DNA from: JBEINZ01 sp040377825
GTDB taxonomy: Bacteria; Pseudomonadota; Alphaproteobacteria; Rhizobiales; Ancalomicrobiaceae
Direction of reading: 5' to 3'
Length of the DNA stretch: 23,989 nucleotides
NCBI GenBank assembly: GCA_040377825.1
Contig: JBEINZ010000018.1
Location: 1-23,989 of the forward strand
Under the pieces are notes generated by a model. It was not told the DNA's origin, made no database searches, and was given only the letters and a program-made list of their open reading frames with translations. Every line of letters starts with the position of its first letter. Positions within the stretch are counted from its first letter, which is position 1. Made by a program: the position numbers and the translations under genes. Positions 1-8,074 of the stretch are shown in pieces.

Positions 1-1026
1 GCTCGGCAGCGCTTCACCCGCGATATCGCCGGGTGAAGACCACCAAAATCCGGATGGGGCCGGCGTCGCGATCTCGAACTCGGCGCGCATGACTGTCAAG
101 ACGAGATGGAAATGGGTGAATGTATGTTCGACATTCGCGCCGATGGACCTCCAAGCAGCGTCGAGCGGCGCGGGCGATTTTGCGTCCGGCGTCTCGTCGA
201 CTGTCCACGGCGTGGACGGCACCTCGGTCATCCCGCCGAGGAGACCCTTGGGTTCGCGGCGACGCAGGAGCACCGCGCCGGCCGCATTGACCGCGACGAA
301 AGCCGTGCCCCGCCGCAACGGCCGCTCGGGCTTGGCGCTCTTTTTGGGGAAGACATCGGGCGAGCCCAAGTCGCGCGCCGCGCAGGACTCGTTCCACGGA
401 CAAAGGGCGCAGGCCGGCCGTTTCGGCGTGCAAACCGTGGCGCCGAGATCCATCATGGCCTGCGCGAAATCGCCGGGGCGCAGCTCGGGCGTGAGTGTCG
501 CGGCGAGGCGTTTCAATTCGGGTTTCGAGCCCGGTAGCGGCGCCTCGACCGCGAAGAGGCGGGACACGACGCGCTCGACATTGCCGTCGACCACGGTTGC
601 CTTTCGGTCGAAGGCGATCGCCGCGACGGCAGCCGCCGTATAGGCGCCAACACCCGGCAGGGCTCGCAGGCCGTCCTCGGTGTCGGGGAACCGTGCGCTC
701 GGAAGCCGGGCGACCGCGTCGGCCGCGGCCTTGAGGTTTCTCGCGCGGGAATAATAGCCAAGCCCCGCCCAGGCCTTCATGATATCCGCCTCGTCGGCCG
801 CCGCCAAATCGCCGACCCGCGGCCAACGCGCAAGGAATGCTTCAAAATAGGGCTTAACCGCGGTAACCGTGGTCTGTTGCAGCATGATCTCCGACAGCCA
901 GACGGCATAGGGATCCGGGCAAACGCCTTCACGACGATCCCAAGGCGAAACGCGCCAAGGCAGGCGGCGTGCATGGCGGTCGTACCAGGCGAGGAGGCGG
1001 GCGGGATCGGGCGGGCGAGTCGGCAT
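1..1026 (-). CDS. mutY: A/G-specific adenine DNA glycosylase MutY (3' end cut by window edge)
   Basis: Removes adenine mispaired with 8-oxoguanine or guanine, as part of the GO base-excision repair system. The frame from the ATG at 1026 stays open to the left edge (342 codons) with no stop, so the last codons are missing. Visible family marks are the catalytic Glu46 in SEIMLQQT, the helix-hairpin-helix LPGVGAYTA at 123-131, and the catalytic Asp147 in VVDGN. The [4Fe-4S] cysteines are C199, C206, C209 and C215 with the exact C-x6-C-x2-C-x5-C spacing. The C-terminal part contains FTHFHLVLTV, typical of the NUDIX-like domain that recognises 8-oxoG. It is divergent from dciA across 76 bp, so the two probably share a promoter region. 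No strong ribosome binding site is seen. Identification is secure. Confidence 0.96.
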   Translation of the reverse strand, partial: MPTRPPDPARLLAWYDRHARRLPWRVSPWDRREGVCPDPYAVWLSEIMLQQTTVTAVKPYFEAFLARWPRVGDLAAADEADIMKAWAGLGYYSRARNLKAAADAVARLPSARFPDTEDGLRALPGVGAYTAAAVAAIAFDRKATVVDGNVERVVSRLFAVEAPLPGSKPELKRLAATLTPELRPGDFAQAMMDLGATVCTPKRPACALCPWNESCAARDLGSPDVFPKKSAKPERPLRRGTAFVAVNAAGAVLLRRREPKGLLGGMTEVPSTPWTVDETPDAKSPAPLDAAWRSIGANVEHTFTHFHLVLTVMRAEFEIATPAPSGFWWSSPGDIAGEALPS

Positions 1027-1102
1027 GATCGGGACGGTGGTCGAAATTTTTCCCGCGTGCAAACCTCTCCTCGCGCCGCCGAATTTCGCTTAGTGTCAGT
1101 CC

Positions 1103-1633
1103 ATGTCCGACGATCCAAAACCTCAGCCCGGCGAACGCCCGCGATTCAAGGGCGCGCGCCCCGTGGCGGATCTGGTTTCCGCCGTGATCAAGCCCGCCGT
1201 TCGAAAACGCGGCTTTGCCTCGGTCGATCTCGTGGCAAACTGGGCGGATATCGTCGGTCCCGCCTATGCCGACTATACCTCGCCGGAGCGGCTTTCTTGG
1301 CCGCGCAAGGTGGCGGACGGCGGAGAAGAGAGCTTCGAGCCGGCGACGCTGACCGTGCGGTGCGAGGGCTCGCGCGCGCTGCTGTTCCAACATGACGCGC
1401 CGGATGTCGCGCGTCGGATCAATGCCGTATTCGGCTTCCTGGCGGTCGGCCGGATCCGCATCATCCAAAAGCCGATCAACCGGCTCGGCATCGCCCGGCC
1501 GCCAGCGCCGCGTCCGCTCAATGCCACGCAGAATGACCAGCTCGCCGCGACGCTTGAAGGAATCGAAAACGCGGACCTTAAGGCCGCCCTGGAGCGACTT
1601 GGTCGTGGCGTCATGGGATCGAAAAAGACATAA
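1103..1633 (+). CDS. dciA: DUF721 / DciA-like protein
   Basis: 176 residues with the DUF721 signature: an N-terminal block ARPVADLVSAVIKPAVRKRG, then a WADIVGP-like motif near residue 50 and a beta-rich segment with LTVRCEGSRALLFQ. DUF721 proteins of the DciA type are replicative helicase (DnaB) operators in bacteria that lack DnaC or DnaI. That role is known for the family and inferred here; alphaproteobacterial members are divergent. The ATG at 1103 fits the family start, but no clear Shine-Dalgarno sequence precedes it. It lies between mutY (divergent) and the DsbA-like gene, an arrangement I associate with Rhizobiales chromosomes. The C-terminal 40 residues are low-information. Confidence 0.8.
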   Translation: MSDDPKPQPGERPRFKGARPVADLVSAVIKPAVRKRGFASVDLVANWADIVGPAYADYTSPERLSWPRKVADGGEESFEPATLTVRCEGSRALLFQHDAPDVARRINAVFGFLAVGRIRIIQKPINRLGIARPPAPRPLNATQNDQLAATLEGIENADLKAALERLGRGVMGSKKT

Positions 1634-1878
1634 ATGACAATAATCATCGAAATAATGCGAAGGAATACATTAAGAACGAAAGTCCGAGCGCGTGCCGATC
1701 GCACGAGAATGTGACGTCTCATTGCGCCACCGCTCCAGCTGTTGCCACAATCAGCCTGTTGCGTCGGATCATCTTCCGCGCAAGAACGATGCTTGAATAA
1801 CGTCCCTCACCGGACCAAACAAGATCCGAACACTGTGACCCTCCGGGCCTGATCGGGACGAACAGAAGGACCTTCGCC

Positions 1879-2523
1879 TTGAAGATTTCTCGCCGCAGCT
1901 TTCTCACGACAACGGCCGTCGCGACCCTTGGGTCATCGGCACTGACCGCCGTGTCCGTTCCTTCCGCCGCCCAGGGCGCCTTTGATTCCGCCGAACTCCT
2001 CAAGGAGGGCGGCCTGCCGGAGAAATGGCTCGGCAATGCGGACGCCAAGGTCGTCGTCATCGAATATGCCTCGATGACCTGCCCGCACTGCGCCAGTTTT
2101 CACGAAGTATCTTTTCCATATCTGAAGGCAAAGTACATCGACACCGGCAAGATCCGCTTCGCGCTGCGTGAATTCCCGCTGGATCCGCTGGCTACCGCGG
2201 CCTTTATGCTTGCGCGTTGCGCTCCGGACGACAAGTACTACGATATGGTCGGTTTGTTTTTCGAGCGCCAGACCCTCTGGACCCGGACTGAGCAGCCTGT
2301 GGATGCCATGTTCAGCTTGAGTAAGCAGGCCGGATTCACACAGGAATCCTTCCGTGCTTGCTTGACGAATCAGTCGCTGCTGGATGGTGTCAATGCGGTC
2401 AAGGATCGTGGTTCGAACGCTTTCAAGGTGTCGGCGACCCCGACATTCTTCGTGAACGGCGCGAAGGTGAAGGACTTCAATTCACCCGAAGCGATCGATA
2501 AGGCCCTGACCCCGCTGTTGTAA
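1879..2523 (+). CDS. Tat-exported DsbA-like thiol oxidoreductase
   Basis: 214-residue periplasmic thioredoxin-fold protein of the DsbA family, expected to form or rearrange disulfides in exported proteins. The start is TTG at 1879: AGAAGGA at 1864-1870 sits 8 bases upstream, and the protein then begins with a twin-arginine signal (SRRSFLT at 4-10, hydrophobic stretch, likely cleavage near SAAQG at 29-33). The active site is C68-P-H-C71 in MTCPHC, and the cis-proline loop is SATP at 185-188. Two further cysteines (C114, C161) may form a second, structural disulfide. Downstream is smc, 72 bp away and co-oriented, so they may be co-transcribed, though the functions are unrelated. Tat export and the TTG start are read from sequence; the redox direction (oxidase or isomerase) cannot be told. 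Confidence 0.9.
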   Translation: MKISRRSFLTTTAVATLGSSALTAVSVPSAAQGAFDSAELLKEGGLPEKWLGNADAKVVVIEYASMTCPHCASFHEVSFPYLKAKYIDTGKIRFALREFPLDPLATAAFMLARCAPDDKYYDMVGLFFERQTLWTRTEQPVDAMFSLSKQAGFTQESFRACLTNQSLLDGVNAVKDRGSNAFKVSATPTFFVNGAKVKDFNSPEAIDKALTPLL

Positions 2524-2595
2524 GTCCGGGTTGGTCGCGGAACCTTCCGCCGGCTCGGACCGCTTGGAGGCGGCCGCGCGAGGAAGGCGACGCAC

Positions 2596-5500
2596 GTGAA
2601 GTTCACCAAGCTCCGGCTCGTCGGGTTCAAGTCTTTCGTCGAGCCGACGGAGTTCCGTATCGAGTCCGGCCTGACCGGCGTGGTCGGGCCGAACGGTTGC
2701 GGAAAGTCCAATCTCGTCGAGGCCCTGCGCTGGGTCATGGGCGAAACGTCGTATAAGAACATGCGCGCGTCCGGCATGGACGATGTAATTTTCTCGGGCT
2801 CCGGTGGCCGGCCGAGCCGCAATACCGCCGACGTCACGCTCTTTCTCGACAACCAAGATCGTCAGGCGCCGGCGGCCTTCAACGATGCCGATCATCTCGA
2901 GATCTCCCGGCGCATCGAGCGCGAGGCCGGATCCGTGTATCGGGTGAACGGCCGGGACGTTCGCGCCCGCGACGTCCAGACCCTGTTTGCCGACGCCTCC
3001 ACCGGCTCGCGCTCGCCGGCCATGGTGCGCCAGGGCCAGATCGGCGAATTGATCGCCGCGAAGCCGCCCCAGCGCCGCGCGATCATCGAGGAAGCCGCGG
3101 GCATATCGGGTCTCCACTCGCGCCGCGGCGAGGCCGAAATCCGCTTGCGCGCCGCCGAGCAGAACCTTGAGCGCCTCGAAGATGTTTTGACCGAACTCGC
3201 TGTCCAGCTCGAGACGCTCAAGCGGCAGGCTCGACAGGCCGCGCGCTATCGATTGTTGTCCGCCGACATACGCTCGACCGAAGCCGCGCTCGGCTACCTG
3301 ACCTGGATCGCCACGCGCGATCAGGTTGGCGATGCACAGTCCGCGCTCGCCGATGCCGACCGGCTCGTTCACGAACGCACCGAAATCCAGGCGCGCACCG
3401 CGCGCGATCAGGCGGTTGCCGCTCACGCTCTGCCCGGCCTGCGCGAGGGCGAAGCGGCGGCGGCGGCGGCCTTGCAGCGTCTACGGCTCGCCGCCAACGA
3501 GATCGAGGCCGAGGACCGCCGCGTGCGCGAGCGGCTCGCCGATGTCGAGCGCCGTCTCGCCCAGCTTCGCGAGGATCGTGCCCGCGAGGATCGCATGGCG
3601 GCGGAAACCGGCGAGGCGACGGCCCGCCTCGAGGCGGAAGCCGAAGCGCTCGCGCGCGAAGACAGCGAGGCCGCGGCGCGAGCGGGCGAGCTAGCCGCGC
3701 GGTTGTCGCGAGCGGAAGCGCAGCTTGCGGCGAGCGAGGAACGTTTCGCCAGCCTGCAGCGCGAGGCGGCCGAGGCGACCGCGCGGCGTTCGGCGATCGA
3801 CCGGACCCTCAACGAACTCACCGCGCGAGCGCAGCGCGCTTCCGCGCGGATTGCCGAGAGCGAGCGCGAGCAAGAACGGCTGGATGCCTTGGCCAGAACG
3901 CTGCCGGATGCGTCGAAGGGCCGCGCCGGGCTCGATGAGGCGAACGCGGCCGTCCGCGCGGCGGAAGATGGCGTGGTCGAGGCCGAACGCTCGGTCATTG
4001 CACTGCGCGCGGCGGCGGACGCCACGCGCGCGCCGCTTGCCGAGGCCGAGCGCGAGGCTGGGCGCATCGATACCGAAGCACGGACACTCGCGCGCATGCT
4101 CAATCTCGGCTCGGCTGGGCTTTGGCCGCCGGTGGTCGATGCTATCTCGGTGCATGCCGGCCTGGAAGCGGCGCTCGGCGCGGCGCTCGGCGAAGATCTC
4201 GATGCATCGATGGATACCGGCGCGCCAGTACACTGGGGCGCGGCGCCAGTTTCCGCGGGAGATCCCATTTTGCCGAGCGGGGCGGAGCCGCTTGCGACGC
4301 ATGTGCGAGCGCCGGACGGGCTCTCGCGTCGTCTCGCGCAGATTGGTCTGGTCGCTCGCGCCGATGGGCCGCGTCTCCAAGGCGCGCTTGCAGTGGGCCA
4401 GCGGCTTGTATCAAGGGAAGGCGACCTATGGCGTTGGGATGGGCTCACCGCCGCCGCTGACGCGCCGACGCCGGCTGCCCAGCGACTGGCGGCGCGTAAT
4501 CGTCTTGCCGAACTGGAAGGGCTTGCGGCCGAGGCACGGCGCTTGGTTGGCGTAAAACGCGCCGCGCTCGACACGGCCGCCGCGGCTCTCGGCGGAGCCG
4601 AACATCGCGAGCGCGCGGCGCGCGAATCGGTGCGAATGGCACGCTCACGCGCCGACATCGCGCGCGAAGCCTTTACGCGGGCCGAGCGGGCACGGGCGGA
4701 TCTTGCCAGCCGTCAAGCGACCGTGAGCGACGCGCTTGCCCGCCTTGGCGCCGAACGAGCGGAAATCGACGAGGCCATTGTAAGGACCGAGGCGCAGCGT
4801 GCCGCCCTGCCGCCAACGCGCGCCTTGGAGGAAGCGCTGGCGGATCAGCGGGCGACGACCAGTGTTGATCGAGCGGCGGTGACCGAGGCGCGCGCGGCAA
4901 GCCAAAGCTTGGCCCGCGAGGCGGAGCTACGGACCCGCCGCATGGATGCGATCCAGCGTGAACAGGCGAGTTGGATCGCGCGCGCGAGCAACGCGCAGGC
5001 CCAGATCGATGTCTTGGACCAACGAAAGGCCGAAGCGGAAGCCGAGCAGGCGAGCCTCGCGGCCCGGCCGGGCGAACTTGTGGAAATCCGCCGTCGGCTT
5101 CTCGGCGAGATCGAGACCGCCGAAGTCAAGCGCGCCGCCGCGGCCGATGCCTGCGCGGTCGCCGACAAGGCATTGAGCGAGGCGGATCGCGCCGCGCGCG
5201 CGGCGATGGAGGCCATGTCCTCGGCGCGCGAAGCGAAAGTGCGCTCGGAAGAACGTGCCGCGGCCGCCGTCGCGCGTGCCCGGGAGATCGAAGCAAAGTT
5301 GCGCGAGAGCTTCGATGTGCCCGCCGCGAAGCTGGGAGAACTCGGCGGCCTGAAGCCCGGCGCCGTTCTGCCGGATCTTGAAGGCCTGGAACGGCGCGCG
5401 GAGCGGCTGCGCCAAGAGCGCGAACGGCTTGGCGGGGTCAATCTTCGCGCCGACGATGAAGCGCGCGAGGTCGAGGCCCGTCGCGACAGTATGATCAGCG

Positions 5501-6054
5501 AACGCGATGATCTCGCCGAGGCGATCAAGCGGCTGCGGCAGGGCATCCACAATCTGAACCGCGAGGCGCGCGAGCGGCTGATGGCGGCCTTCGAGGTCGT
5601 TAACGGCCATTTCCAAGCTCTCTTCACGCACCTATTCGGTGGCGGGTCCGCCGAGCTGCAGCTCGTCGAATCGGACGATCCGCTCGAGGCGGGACTGGAG
5701 ATCCTCGCTCGCCCCCCCGGTAAGAAGCCGGCGACGATGACGCTTCTGTCCGGCGGCGAGCAGGCCTTGACGGCGCTGGCCCTGATCTTCGCTGTCTTCT
5801 TGACGAATCCCGCCCCGATCTGCGTTCTCGACGAAGTCGACGCGCCGCTCGATGACGCCAATGTCGAGCGCTACTGCGACCTTTTGGCCGACATGGCCGG
5901 ACGGACGGAGACCCGCTTCGTTGTGATCACGCATAACCCGATCACGATGGCCCGCATGGATCGCCTCTATGGAGTGACAATGGCCGAACGGGGCGTTTCG
6001 CAGCTGGTTTCGGTCGATCTACAGGTGGCCGAACGGTTCATGGAAGCGGGCTGA
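2596..6054 (+). CDS. smc: Chromosome segregation protein SMC
   Basis: 1152-residue SMC ATPase, the core of the Smc-ScpAB condensin that compacts and segregates the nucleoid. The GTG start at 2596 is set by AGGAAGG at 2581-2587. The N-terminal head has Walker A GPNGCGKS at 31-38. Two long Ala/Glu/Arg-rich coiled coils (about 170-500 and 650-970) flank a hinge around 500-620 that contains LNLGSAGLWPPVVDAI. The C-terminal head has signature LSGGEQ at 1051-1056 and Walker B VLDEVDAPLDD from 1077. Length matches the family. The repetitive coiled-coil coding produces long but meaningless open frames on other strands. scpA and scpB are not in the window. Confidence 0.98.
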   Translation: MKFTKLRLVGFKSFVEPTEFRIESGLTGVVGPNGCGKSNLVEALRWVMGETSYKNMRASGMDDVIFSGSGGRPSRNTADVTLFLDNQDRQAPAAFNDADHLEISRRIEREAGSVYRVNGRDVRARDVQTLFADASTGSRSPAMVRQGQIGELIAAKPPQRRAIIEEAAGISGLHSRRGEAEIRLRAAEQNLERLEDVLTELAVQLETLKRQARQAARYRLLSADIRSTEAALGYLTWIATRDQVGDAQSALADADRLVHERTEIQARTARDQAVAAHALPGLREGEAAAAAALQRLRLAANEIEAEDRRVRERLADVERRLAQLREDRAREDRMAAETGEATARLEAEAEALAREDSEAAARAGELAARLSRAEAQLAASEERFASLQREAAEATARRSAIDRTLNELTARAQRASARIAESEREQERLDALARTLPDASKGRAGLDEANAAVRAAEDGVVEAERSVIALRAAADATRAPLAEAEREAGRIDTEARTLARMLNLGSAGLWPPVVDAISVHAGLEAALGAALGEDLDASMDTGAPVHWGAAPVSAGDPILPSGAEPLATHVRAPDGLSRRLAQIGLVARADGPRLQGALAVGQRLVSREGDLWRWDGLTAAADAPTPAAQRLAARNRLAELEGLAAEARRLVGVKRAALDTAAAALGGAEHRERAARESVRMARSRADIAREAFTRAERARADLASRQATVSDALARLGAERAEIDEAIVRTEAQRAALPPTRALEEALADQRATTSVDRAAVTEARAASQSLAREAELRTRRMDAIQREQASWIARASNAQAQIDVLDQRKAEAEAEQASLAARPGELVEIRRRLLGEIETAEVKRAAAADACAVADKALSEADRAARAAMEAMSSAREAKVRSEERAAAAVARAREIEAKLRESFDVPAAKLGELGGLKPGAVLPDLEGLERRAERLRQERERLGGVNLRADDEAREVEARRDSMISERDDLAEAIKRLRQGIHNLNREARERLMAAFEVVNGHFQALFTHLFGGGSAELQLVESDDPLEAGLEILARPPGKKPATMTLLSGGEQALTALALIFAVFLTNPAPICVLDEVDAPLDDANVERYCDLLADMAGRTETRFVVITHNPITMARMDRLYGVTMAERGVSQLVSVDLQVAERFMEAG

Positions 6055-6168
6055 AAGGCCGGCGCGCGGTCGCTTTGTCCCATCGCGTAGATGACGGTCG
6101 AGCGAAGGTTTCGGAATACAACCGGATTTATGAATTATAACAAGTGCTTAAATGGATTCTCGGTGTCC

Positions 6169-6197
6169 TTGACAGGTTTTGGACGGGAAACTATGGT
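6169..6197 (+). promoter_or_regulatory. Sigma-70-type promoter of the atp operon
   Basis: TTGACA at 6169-6174 matches the -35 consensus fully. After a 17-bp spacer comes TATGGT at 6192-6197, four of six matches to the -10 consensus. Transcription would begin near 6204, leaving about 120 nt of leader before atpI. It lies in the 269-bp gap after smc, which has no other gene. Confidence 0.6.
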
Positions 6198-6323
6198 GCC
6201 GCCGACTTCGAGGTGGCGTTGCTGCGTCTCGGCTTTCGGACTGTCTCCTGCGTTTGCTGATCGGCCTGTCGCCGCATCGTCATGCGTTGGTGCGGGGTAC
6301 ACGAGCAGACACGGAGCAGCGTC

Positions 6324-6719
6324 ATGAAAGATCGCGAAACAGGGTCGCTCAGCAACGGCGTTTTCCATGATGGAAATAAGCCGGCGGCTGAAGGGACCGG
6401 GTCAAGCATCGACGAAGCTGAACTCGTCCGCCGGCGTGTCCGCCTTGAGGAGCAGCTTTCAGCGCTTCGTCCGGTAGACTCCAAGCCGCAGAACGCCGGT
6501 CCCGTAGTCGGCTATGGGCAGGCGTTGAAGCTTGGCAGCGAGTTCATTGCCGGAATCTTGGTCGGTCTAGGGCTTGGCTGGGCCCTGGATAAGGGGTTGG
6601 GCACGTCGCCTTTTGGGCTGATCGTGTTCGTGCTCTTGGGGTTCGCGGCGGGTGTCTTGAACATGCTGCGGTCTCAAGGGATGGTTCCGCAAAGGCGCGT
6701 AAAACCGCCTAGGGACTGA
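6324..6719 (+). CDS. atpI: ATP synthase protein I (AtpI)
   Basis: 131-residue membrane protein of the alphaproteobacterial AtpI family, thought to help assemble the c-ring or supply Mg2+. It is not part of the finished enzyme. An acidic and charged N-terminal third (EAELVRRRVRLEEQL) precedes two hydrophobic helices: FIAGILVGLGLGWAL with glycine repeats, and LIVFVLLGFAAGVLNML. I chose the ATG at 6324 because GGAG lies at 6313-6316, 7 bases upstream. A start 14 codons earlier is open but has no ribosome site and an unlikely sequence. It is the first gene of atpI-atpB-atpE-atpF'-atpF. Confidence 0.88.
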   Translation: MKDRETGSLSNGVFHDGNKPAAEGTGSSIDEAELVRRRVRLEEQLSALRPVDSKPQNAGPVVGYGQALKLGSEFIAGILVGLGLGWALDKGLGTSPFGLIVFVLLGFAAGVLNMLRSQGMVPQRRVKPPRD

Positions 6720-6807
6720 TCCAACGGCGATAAGACGTAACGGTGGGGTTCTCGCGACCCCCCCTGACGAAACGGCGGCCCTTCGAGGCCGATGAGAGGA
6801 CCGAACG

Positions 6808-7566
6808 GTGGCTGGTGATAAAGTCGATCCGATCCATCAGTTTGAAGTCAAGTCGCTGATCGATATCCATATCGGCGGTTTGGACCTGTCATTCACTAAT
6901 TCGTCGTTGTTCATGGTCGCCACCGTGGCGACGTCCGCGATATTCCTGACATGGGCGGCAGCGCCGCGCGCGCTTGTGCCGGGGCGCGCGCAATCGATCG
7001 CGGAAATTGCTTACGAGTTTGTCGGCTCGACCTTGCGAAACTCCGCGGGGAGCGAGGGCATGCGGTTCTTTCCGTTGGTCTTCTCGCTGTTTACGTTCGT
7101 CCTGGTCGCCAATCTTTACGGCATGGTTCCGTACTTCTTCACCGTGACAAGCCAGATCATCGTGACCTTCGCGCTCGCGATGCTGGTCATTTTGACCGTG
7201 TTGATCTACGGGCTCTATCGTCACGGACTGCATTTCTTCGGCTTGTTCGTGCCGGATGGCGTGCCGTGGTATTTGGTGCCGATCGTCGCCCCGATCGAGG
7301 TCATATCGTTCCTCTCGCGGCCCATCAGCCTCTCGGTGCGTCTGTTCGCCAATATGCTGGCCGGACACATCATGCTCAAGGTCTTCGCCGGTTTCGTGTT
7401 CTCGCTATCGGCGCTCGGCACGATCGGCGTAGTCGGCGCGTTCTTGCCGCTGGCCATGACCGTGGCTTTGACCGCGCTTGAACTACTCGTCGCTTTCCTG
7501 CAGGCCTATGTCTTCACGGTGTTGACCTGCATGTACCTCAACGATGCCGTGCACCCGGGGCACTGA
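6808..7566 (+). CDS. atpB: ATP synthase F0 subunit a
   Basis: 252-residue membrane subunit that forms the two proton half-channels against the c-ring. The GTG start at 6808 has GAGAGGA 8 bases upstream. The essential arginine is R178 in SLSVRLFANMLAGH, the strongest family signature. Several hydrophobic helices are evident, including FMVATVATSAIFLTW, VFSLFTFVLVANLYGMV and IIVTFALAMLVILTVLI. The C-terminal helix ends LQAYVFTVLTCMYL. It follows atpI by 88 bp in the same operon. Length is normal for alphaproteobacteria. Confidence 0.97.
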   Translation: MAGDKVDPIHQFEVKSLIDIHIGGLDLSFTNSSLFMVATVATSAIFLTWAAAPRALVPGRAQSIAEIAYEFVGSTLRNSAGSEGMRFFPLVFSLFTFVLVANLYGMVPYFFTVTSQIIVTFALAMLVILTVLIYGLYRHGLHFFGLFVPDGVPWYLVPIVAPIEVISFLSRPISLSVRLFANMLAGHIMLKVFAGFVFSLSALGTIGVVGAFLPLAMTVALTALELLVAFLQAYVFTVLTCMYLNDAVHPGH

Positions 7567-7631
7567 CCCGGCGCGGCGACGACCTATCAACCCGATCCTC
7601 CACCACCACGGATCTCACGAAGGAGCATATC

Positions 7632-7856
7632 ATGGACCCGCAAGCTGCTGCTTACATCGGCGCCGGTATCGCCTGTCTCGGAATGGGCGGCGTGGCTATC
7701 GCACTTGGCAACATCTTCGGCAGCTACCTGACCGGCGCGCTGCGCAATCCGTCAGCGGCTCCCGGCCAGTTCGGCAGCTTGATCTTCGGCTTTGCCGTGA
7801 CCGAAGCGCTTGGCATCTTCTCGCTCCTCGTCGCGCTCCTTCTGCTGTTCCGTTGA
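7632..7856 (+). CDS. atpE: ATP synthase F0 subunit c
   Basis: 74-residue hairpin proteolipid that forms the rotary c-ring. Helix 1 has the glycine-rich packing face (GAGIACLGMGG). The polar loop is R38-N39-P40, and the proton-carrying carboxylate is Glu58 in AVTEALGIF. The start has an excellent ribosome site, GAAGGAG at 7619-7625, 6 bases from the ATG. This fits the need for many more c than a or b subunits. The unusually long downstream spacer with hairpins (7864-7999) may add to that. Confidence 0.97.
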   Translation: MDPQAAAYIGAGIACLGMGGVAIALGNIFGSYLTGALRNPSAAPGQFGSLIFGFAVTEALGIFSLLVALLLLFR

Positions 7857-7863
7857 TCGGCGG

Positions 7864-7898
7864 GGTCGGCTGGGCGGACGATCACCGTCCGATCGACC
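7864..7898 (+). promoter_or_regulatory. RNA stem-loop just downstream of atpE
   Basis: CGGACG (7875-7880) pairs perfectly with CGTCCG (7886-7891) around the 5-nt loop ATCAC. An outer stem GGTCG (7864-7868) / CGACC (7894-7898) extends it across an internal loop. It begins 8 nt after the atpE stop and is not followed by a U-run, so it looks more like an intercistronic mRNA stabiliser or processing element than a terminator. Function is inferred. Confidence 0.5.
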
Positions 7899-7963
7899 AA
7901 ACCACATTATGGCGCGCTGCCAGGGCAGTTCTGGCCCCGGTGGACGCTATTCAGGACGACGCA

Positions 7964-8074
7964 ATGAGCTCGAATCTGGGCGAGATCCTTGCCCAGATTG
8001 TCGGGTCGATGAAAGTCGGTCCGTCAGGGGACTATCAATGCGCCCTCGCAAGGGAACTTAAGAGTCATGGCTGA
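7964..8074 (+). CDS. Possible 36-residue small ORF between atpE and atpF'
   Basis: A short frame starts at ATG 7964 with AGGA at 7953-7956, 7 bases upstream, and stops at TGA 8072-8074, so it overlaps the first 8 bases of the b' subunit gene in another frame. The product would begin MSSNLGEILAQIVGSM and end in a basic ELKSHG. The overlap is of the kind that couples translation of successive cistrons. It has no recognised family, and the nucleotide run is also part of a hairpin (7973-7999), which could itself explain the conservation-like pattern. It may be a leader ORF, a true small protein, or chance. Confidence is low. Confidence 0.25.
   Translation: MSSNLGEILAQIVGSMKVGPSGDYQCALARELKSHG
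7973..7999 (+). promoter_or_regulatory. 9-bp perfect hairpin upstream of atpF'
   Basis: AATCTGGGC at 7973-7981 is the exact inverse complement of GCCCAGATT at 7991-7999, with a 9-nt loop. It lies about 70 nt before the b' start and inside the possible small ORF, so its folding could respond to ribosome passage. No U-run follows, which argues against a simple terminator. Confidence 0.45.

Noticed and set aside
14..826. 270-codon minus-strand frame at the left edge
   Set aside because: It is the wrong frame over mutY: the protein is Arg/Gly-rich nonsense, whereas the neighbouring frame gives MutY with intact catalytic and iron-sulfur residues.
3423..4658. Long minus-strand frame inside smc
   Set aside because: Repetitive Ala/Glu/Arg codons in the coiled coil leave the opposite strand open; the product is Ser/Ala/Arg low-complexity with no start signals.
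7810..8061. 83-codon plus frame over the atpE end and spacer, with a CPDC motif
   Set aside because: It overlaps atpE out of frame for about 45 bp, lacks a ribosome site and is Arg/Ser-rich; the CxxC looks accidental.
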